From positions 13,576,516-13,640,515 of the forward strand of contig CM032666.1 in assembly GCA_019095985.1 (NCBI GenBank): a stretch of 64,000 nt of DNA. Reading direction: 5' to 3'. The position numbers and the translations under genes were made by a program. The stretch's first letter is position 1. Each line of letters opens with the position of its first letter. This document shows, one piece after another, positions 49,901 through 58,900 of this stretch. This DNA is from Streblospio benedicti. Taxonomy: Eukaryota; Annelida; Polychaeta; Spionida; Spionidae. Under the pieces are notes generated by a model. That model was not told the DNA's origin. It worked only from the letters and a program-made list of their open reading frames with translations, and ran no database searches.

Positions 49901-52900
49901 AGCACCAAAGTTAAAAACACTATGTACCTAATCAAGGGAAAAGTGCTAAAATACCACAAAACATACATGTCCAGAAGATAGCATACTGAGTAAACAACCA
50001 TCTAACCATTAATTGTAAAATGTGGATACCCTAATATAGATTGATTAATAACTCAAGACTATTGAAAAGACAATGCAATTATACATTCATGTAAAAGTCC
50101 AAACATAAAATTTGCCATTTTTCAAAGCAGTACCTCTGGGATGCTTTAAATGGTCTCACCGTAAAATTAATGAATTTGGCATCCCTCTAAGATTACACAG
50201 CCATTTTAACTCATTTGCACTATGTTCAAGAAAGGAACCATTTTTTTTATTGTAAATGACTATTGAAAGCTGTTACGAGATTTCATGGCCTTTTTATTGT
50301 AAATGACTATTGAAAGCTGCTATTTCATGGCTTTACGTGTTATATTAGCACTGTCAATTCGCTAATCCTTGAATATATATAGCGACAAGTTTTCTTTTTT
50401 TCACTTACACTTTTGGAGAAAAATCTACAAAATCTTTTAAATACATTTCCATTTACTTGTTTATCAAATACATTTTCTGAGCTACATCGGTTTACCTCAC
50501 CAAATGGCACAATTATTTAAAATAGTCTTACACTATTAAAAAATTATCACTGTTAGTTTGTAAAACCCAAAAACTAAATATAGCCTCGCCTTAGTTCATT
50601 TTGATTGAATGAAAATATGAAGATACATGTATAACATTTTTTACAAACCCAAATATCTTAAAAAACAAAGAATTTAAAATTTTGGGAAAACCCCAAGGCT
50701 GAGTAATTCTATTTAGCCATAAACAACTTACCTTGTCTGTGTCGATCTGCTCAATGAGTCGCTCAAGGCTGGGCATGAAGCTTGGTGCCAAGTGGCAATT
50801 CTGGAAGAACACCCACTTGCCTCTCTCCATGGCTGACTTCATCATGGCTTCAGCACGGGGACCCTGAAGAGAGAGACGCCCATTTATTACGCTGCAAGGC
50901 TTCATTCAAACGATCAGGGGAGACTAGGGGCTAGTCAGTTCCTCGTTCACTTGCGGACTATACATAAAGATCAAGAAGATCATTTGTAAATATATTAGCA
51001 TAAATACGCTGTTAAACACACACATGTCCATTTCTTAGTTGTGGGCGTGATCTGGACATATATTATATCCTTTAATTCCCATTAGAGATAATATGGTCTG
51101 TCTTTTAATGCTAAGAAAAGATGACCATCAATTCAATACAGTATTTCTGAATATGGCAAATTGAGTATGAATGAGTGATTACTTGTTTAATTACTATTGA
51201 ATTATTATCTGATAGGCCTGTAACGATACGCTTGAGCAACGATACAATACACATCACGATACTTTGTTAGGCGATACGATACACATCATGATAACAAAAA
51301 ACATACGTCAAAACACACAACAGTCTGTACACGCTGTACGTTACAACTAGTAGTGCAAGAAATCTATACTGAAATAGCGGAGCGCCGTTAGCCATTCAAT
51401 TGACATTTTGTTAGTAACGCTGTTCGCAATACAGCAAAGATGGCAGCGCCCATACTCATGGGAAAAGACAAAGATTTACCTTGAATTATGCAATATTTTG
51501 CATATAAATTCATTTAACAGTTATATCATGAAAGTATCGCGATATAGACTATCATATAAATACTTTAATCGTGAGTAAATAAATCGTGATTCAGCGATGC
51601 ATCGGTGTATCGTTGCAGTCCTATTATCTGATTATCTAGTGGTAGTCTATACGTTAGTATTGCAGTAACTAGAGCAACGGTTTACTTCCTCATTTACATA
51701 GGCTAGCAAAGAATATATACTAAGAGTTGCTTTTAAAAAGATTATATTTTACAATGAAATGATTTTAAACTAATTAAGACATACATGCGTGTCTTTCAAT
51801 GGCCATACAGTAGCTAAAATAATGCAGACAAAAAAGCTTGCATCACCGTCATCTGATCTCAACACACCAATTGACTATAAACACTGATTCCGTGTCATTG
51901 TCTCAAAGTGATAGCACAAGGTCTACATCCATCAGGTGCGTGTGCCAAGACTGTGACTACATAAATCTGGATTGGTCGTGACATAAGCCGTCGTTAGCTG
52001 CACGTCTCTGAAGTTCATCAGCATCGTATGTCATTGCATCTGCTTCGTTTGATGCAGATTGTAAAGAGAATCAGAGGAGATTGTGAAAAAGTGAACAGAT
52101 TAGAAGTTCTTACTGTCGTCTGCCAGTGAGATCTGTGAATGAGGATCATCACACGGATTAGAGGATGGAACTAGTGCTTCGTGTAACAAATTTCACCTTA
52201 AAAAGGAACCGTATCAAGTGAGTGAAAGATAAACAAAGCCACGTTGCTTCTTTCAGGATTTTTCTGTTTTCCTTCGGATACTTCCTCATTATTTTGTTTG
52301 CAATATACATGTCATATGGTTTCTAGAAAATCCGCCATTCAGCGCAAGACTATGTCCAACCATAACTTTGATCAATGATGAGTTTTTGTACTACCGGTAT
52401 CTACTTTATGAAAAAACGCTTTTACAAGGCCATTGGAGATGTTTTTAGTCTATAGAAGAGACGGCACTCACATCTCCTCTATTTGTACAGAATATCTTTC
52501 AAGTTACCCAGTACAGTAATTTCATTGCCTCCAATAAATGTCTGTGGTGAATAGTTAACCTTTTGATACAAAAACCCAACACACACTAAAGTGAACAAAG
52601 TCCTTTTACAAACATCATCTACATGTATAGCTTTGATGACAAGAGACGACAAACTTGGTTGAAAATGTGTCAACGTAGACTCTTTTTTCTACATTTATGT
52701 CACCAAATCTCATTATGTTGAATGTAGCATACGAACCAAAATAAGAGCATTGCATAAAGAAATCCATTCATGAGAATTGACTTTAAGGAATATAGAATAA
52801 ATTTTCAGGAAATCCTATTGTATGGTAGACTGCCAATGTTGGATGAAAGGAAACATCCCAAGGTCACGTTGTCACTCACTTCTAAACAGTAAAAAAAACG

Positions 52901-55900
52901 TTTCTGCTGCATCACTTTGTCTTTTGGATTGGGCTTTGAAAAGATGTTTAAATATTTGAATGAAGGATAGGTAATGATCAAAGCACCTTATCATTCTATC
53001 TTTTTAAATCTTCTCAAAACTATATATATAATACATGTATATGAGTTACATTAACTGATGCAGTTGCCTTTGAACTGGACCTACATTTTTGGAATATTTC
53101 TTGTACTTGCCCTTTAAATACTCATCATCAATCTACCTGGAAGCTCCAAAGTTAGTAAAATCTCTACTTCTTTTTACAACCAATAACACTGCCATCCTGT
53201 AATTCAACTAAGCACATCAAATTCATTTGATGAGATGTTCCTACATAACTCCAAGCAGTTTGAATAAAAATAATTTCCATTATCAGACATTATGTTAAAT
53301 TTGACAAATTTGAAGGTTTCCTCCAGACAAGTAAAAAATTTAGATGGTGAGTGAAAGTTGTTTGTCCAACCGTTGTGCCCCAGTTTGATGAACAGAGACT
53401 GAATATGTGCAAGAAGATTAAATGTAGATGCGCGCACCGTGTACCATCATTCCAACACATGTTTTCAAACTGACACAACAACATTTGGCCCCTACATTTT
53501 AATGATGTGTCGGTTTGAAAACGCGTATGAGAATGAATACATGTGTATACAGGTGTATAAACATTTACTGTACATTTGAATTTGTGGTTGTTTGAAAGTT
53601 GACAAAGAGGTTGGGACATTTATATTATGTTCTGTTTAGTCTGGCTACAAACTCTAAAGATGGGAAAGAGAACTTGGGAATTGTATGTTTGAAGATAACA
53701 AAATCCCCTGCTCTTAGATGGTCCAAACTACATTTCAAGTCATTAAAACCCTTTTACTTTAAATTAATTTTAAATTAATGTAAAGTCATGAGAGCAAGAC
53801 TTGGACCTCAACTATAAACCATCACATTTACATTTACTAACAATCTAAATACACTGAGTAGAAAGTTTTAATGTTCTTCACATCAATCGTATTTCTATGT
53901 TTTCCACTACACCCGTTCAATTGGCCAATGCATGAACTTTTATGTCGTGAAATCACCAACGATCTGAGATTGTGAGCCAACATAAATTGACAGAGCCATC
54001 TAAAAAGCCTGAATATGTGATATATAATTCATATTTGGGTCAGGGCCTTGATTTGAATGTGTGCTTTTGAATGAGCGTATATGTATTTTAGACAATTTAT
54101 CCACAACATTCATGATGTTCAAAAAACCCACCTGTCCCTGTCCGAGTGAAATGGCAGACAGTTTCTTGGAAAAGCGCATCTCCTCTGCAAACTTGTAGAG
54201 GTCAGCTGCGGGGTCAGTTCCCGTGGACAGCACGAAGATCAAGGGGATGACTGGAGACGAATCCTTGAAAACCAGGTTCAAGTTGGCTGTCTGAAATGGT
54301 AAGTTATACAAGGGTCATTGGTCATCTGAATTCAAATACGTGAGGCTTCTGTGAAATTTAATTTTTATATAGAAGAAACCCAAAGAGTAACATCATAGAC
54401 GCAATTAAGGTTTTTTGAAGATGTGGAGAAAGTAAAAAAAGAAATCTGGTAGATCAGACGACATTAATTTGCACAAACGCTGATTAGTTTAGCATTTGGG
54501 ACGTGGTGATGTTATTACATTTGACTGCACAAAAATGTCTATAGGAGAATCACATTTTTTCTAAGTCAGATAATTGTCAGAAAATTGAATATTGTGCTGT
54601 TGTTGATATTGCCAAAATCTTATCAATCGTAAAAGAAGATGGTTATGACATGGTAATTATAAAGAATGAAACTCAAATTTATCTGTTGATACCTAAAATC
54701 TGAGAAGTCCGTAGAACAACTAACAATGAATCAAGTGATCCATGATTAAAGCAAAACTTTATCGTTTTCGTAGATGTAAAAAGGTCAACACCTTCCCACT
54801 AACGAGCTGATAAACCATGACAGTCTCCATGAAATTTCACTAACTGGGCGATTTCTGAATGAAAATGAGATAGAAACATGGACCCAAGTGCTCATAAAGC
54901 GCTCATTTGGCTGCATCTATTGTTAACTTTGGTGCCAACTTAGTCACTGACACAATGAGTGTTAAACATAAATGATGGTAGAATCATTCGCACGACCTAC
55001 GTTAGAAATGGATTGCACTTCACAGTAATTTGTTTACAATCTTGTTTGTCTCTTACTAACTGAATGCTATTGAATCTACTACTATGTCATAAGTGGTCAA
55101 GTAAATTACACAGTGACAAAATGTTTGTAATGAGTGACAAACATTTCTGTCAATGAATTTATCATAGAACGTAAACTTCTTGCGATTATTCTTGAGCACA
55201 AGACTTGACCTAATTCCTTTCAAGTTAACAAAAGTCAGTAAGGATAAGTAATTTTTAAATGTAAAAACATGCTATTGAAACGTATGCACTTGCTGCAATG
55301 ACATTTGCAATGAAATATGGAAGAAGGCACTCAAAAAATCAGGAAATTGTTTCTGTCTTTGTTTCATTCCACCCCCATACAGGAAGACCATAGTAGACAT
55401 TTTATTGCCTGAAGAAAGTCATCAAGACATTAGGTTACAAGCTTGCTTTCTTGATAAAACTCATCTGTTCTCTAAATGGGTTGCAATTTTGAAATGTAAT
55501 GATCGTAACTTCACAAAATATCCACTGGATGACAATTTACCTCAGAGCTTTCTTGAGTTTCTCAAGTTGGATGTGTAAATCTGAGTTAGAAGATGTACAT
55601 GTATGTTTTGAAGGATACCCGTCTTATGGACGCATGATTTTTCTTCCATTCATGAGTCTGTTAAAACTACCGATACAATCCTTGAATGGAAGAACATCAC
55701 ATTTTCAACAGTACCGAGTGTCCATAGCAGTGAAACCCTTACAGACAATAAGAAACATTCTTGTTCACTCGAAGGATAAACAGGAAAAAGTTAGAGAAAT
55801 ACAAGGTGATCCACAGAATTCCGTGTTAGTCCTGTAACAAAGTATATGTAGGACAAACTAGCAGGAAACTTGAAAGATGGCGAGCAGAAGAGCAAGATAA

Positions 55901-58900
55901 CTTTCCCGTAAACATCGAGGAAAGAGTCTCTAACATAACCCAGATCAACAAAGGTGCCATCACAGACCATATCAACCAACATAAGTCAGATTAACTAGGA
56001 GGATGTGACTATTGGACGGAGAAAGTTATTGTAGAACAAAAGCTATCAAAGAGACTACGCAATTGTCGACATCAGAAGTCGCCCTGAGTGACCTGACAAG
56101 TGTAGAGAGCTTTTGAGAATAGCAGCTGCAGTCGCTGAAACTGTCAACCAGTAGTATTTTGTGTTGTGCAAAACTAAATCATGTATAAATAACAATGACA
56201 ATATTTGAAAATATGTAAATCATCATGTAACTTTCGCCTTCAGCTTTCTCACCCCAAGGAATGCATCGATTATTTAAGAAAGAGGAAGATCCTTACTATT
56301 ACATATTATTGTCTCAGACAAAGGTGTGTCTTGTCATTGGATAATGTACACTAGAGCCCTGGACAGTGAGTTCGTGGTCACAATCATTTGGTGCTTCGCA
56401 TACACAATAACAAAACTAAAAAGATGTGTAAACAATCTTTTGTGAAATGCATTTTTGCACACCCAGTGTCATCATTTTAAGTGTCCTCATTTTAAGTCGT
56501 TTTCTTATGAATAAAGTAGTGCAGTGCAGTGAATTAAATGGAACACAAGAGTTGATGGTGTAAACAAACTCCCTGTGCAGGGATCTAGCGCATAAAACAA
56601 CTAATGCATTCATACATGTATCACTCATTATGCTCCTATAAAGGTGTCATTTTTGCTTTTAGTGTATGCAGTTTATAGGGGATATATATTTGTTGGGCAT
56701 CAGTAATGTGAGCAGCAAAGTGAGATGAAAGTTTAAATTCAGTATTACGAATACCCACTGAAAGAAACTTTTATATAAATCATAGGGTAGGTAAATCAGA
56801 TATGACTGAAAATAAAGAAAATAATGTAATGTGAAAACAAGAAAGGAAGGAAAGAACTTTTTTGAGAAAGTTTCTATTTCCTTAGATGGGCTTATTTGGC
56901 CACAAAGTCATACTAACCAACATGACACAATGTAAAATCTCATCAGGGCCTTGAAAAATATTGGACCCATTTCCTGGAAAAGCATTAAACATTCACACCA
57001 ATGATAAAACAATGTTCTTTCCCATCTTTTTATCTGCAGTTTGATTACGCTGGTCGCTGTCTCCAGTGCTTTAGGTTCCACCCACCTCGCTTAACTACTA
57101 ATAGACTCCTTCTGCCATCAAATTGTGTACATAACCATCTCTGACTAGCAAAAAATAAGCCACAAAACCCGACAACAGGCATATGTTATCTGATAATCAA
57201 TGACTCAAAAAGGAAAGATGAGCAACCCCATTTTCTATAATGTCCACCTGGTTCAGTTCCTTCTGCCATCGTTCTCTGGCTAGCAAAAAAAAAAAAATAC
57301 CACAAAACCCGACAACAGTCATACCATATAAGACCATCCAAGCGTTCAGGGCTGTTAAATTGAAATTTACTCAAACTGGGGTTGGGCTGTTACAAGAGAG
57401 TGCAGTTACTGCACATTTAAGAAAAAGAGGGGGGAGGGCCGTTAAACGAGGGTGGGCATTTGGATGTTTGTATACGGTATTTTACCTGATAAGCAATGAC
57501 CCAAAAAGTTGAGCGTTTAGTACACGTGCACCTGGCTCAGTGCTGCCGCCTACCTGTGGCTCGATGAAGCGCTGTCCGAGCTGGCTAGCCACGTAGTCCT
57601 GCATGCCGTTGGTGACCTTGTCGGCGCGCAGACACTTGAGCACAATGAGCTTCTGGAACGGGTCGAGGCACTCGTTCCACTGGCCCGGCAACAGCTCTCT
57701 GGGAGAAATGAGGGATGTACTTGACGATTTACTATGCATTGTCATGGGCCTCAGCATCATGGGAGGGGGTAAGGGGTATATGATGGTCTACTACTATGGT
57801 TTACAAACACTATACCACTATACAGTATACAGTATATATGACTAGTGTATACTGTATGGTATAGTGTTTGTAAACCATAGAAGTAGACCATTATATACCC
57901 CCTCCCATGATGCTGAGACCCATGCACAGAGTATATGGTATAATTCGGTGAAAGCGGTAGTTTCATTTGCCTTGTAATCTTTCTGTGTGATTACAGTATA
58001 TACATCATGGGGTTCACAGGTTTCCCATTCACAAAACCTTCAAAGTCCGATGTTCATGGTATAATCCGTGGAACAACTGAGCTCCTTTTAGTGGCAGTAG
58101 ATTGAACTGGGCCAATGAGCCAAATAAGGTCACCCGATTGAAATGTTTGAATACAAATTACTGCTGAGCAAGTACACGTACAGATTCTATTTAAATGCCA
58201 ATGTTGTTTTGATAAACGTTTGGTTGGTTTCCCACAATGAATCAATAACGATAAGCATGGATATCCAAAAAGAAGTGGCTAGGGAGCCGACATTGGCTCC
58301 CTAGCCAGCCCACTGTGGGTGGCTAGGGAGCCGACATTTTTCGGCTCCCTAGCCTACACTCAGTGTGTAAGCTAGGGAGCCAACGGAAATATCTACATTA
58401 ATAGTGTAAAATGTGAAGAATTGAGACCATCACTAAAATACACAGCTTTTATAGGTTTGTTTTCATGGAGGAAAAACTGGCGACTACAGTAAAACACAGC
58501 TCGCTCCACGTATGCTTTCAAACGTCAACCCACCAAATAATAACGTGCACTGTATTTCTCTGAACATCCTCGGGCGGATAACATACTGTTCTATTTGTTT
58601 GAATGCTGAACTTATTTCGCCTGTGTTGATTTGATTGGTCAAGAGCTTCCAAAATCTGTCACCATTATAAGTGCTTTTGAATAAGGGCTTATTTTTAATA
58701 TGTAATAAGCCCGAATAGATAAGGATGTGGTATAGAGTACATCTGTGCAAATGTAAATGTACTGGTTTAAGGTCTTCTTCCACGCAACGCAGGTTCATAG
58801 GTCTTTACATTCACACCAGGGCCATTGGCGTCCTTGTCACACTAGTTATCTCTCTCAACTCCCTGGGGAGCATACAACACTGGCTTCATACAGCATTTGC

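Larger units (their letters stand above)
42944..50731 (-). other. DNAH1: DNAH1 intron of 7.8 kb
   Basis: Next to the exon it holds two copied acceptor fragments (43058-43094, 43228-43275) and a truncated MITE (43284-43391). Further on are three GGGGGTCTTAAAT repeats (about 46650-46730) and a 45-bp tandem duplication (50247-50335). The rest, mainly 43400-50240, is AT-rich with no gene seen. Confidence 0.6.
54291..57553 (-). other. DNAH1: DNAH1 intron of 3.26 kb
   Basis: It holds a decayed Penelope-like fragment (55560-56100) and, against the downstream exon, the donor-side duplication with a MITE inside (57060-57553). The rest is AT-rich with nothing recognised. Confidence 0.6.

Noticed and set aside
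55499-55837. 112-codon frame as a host gene
   Set aside because: Its end matches the linker region of Penelope-like elements and it runs into a GIY-YIG relic; the rest is not protein-like.
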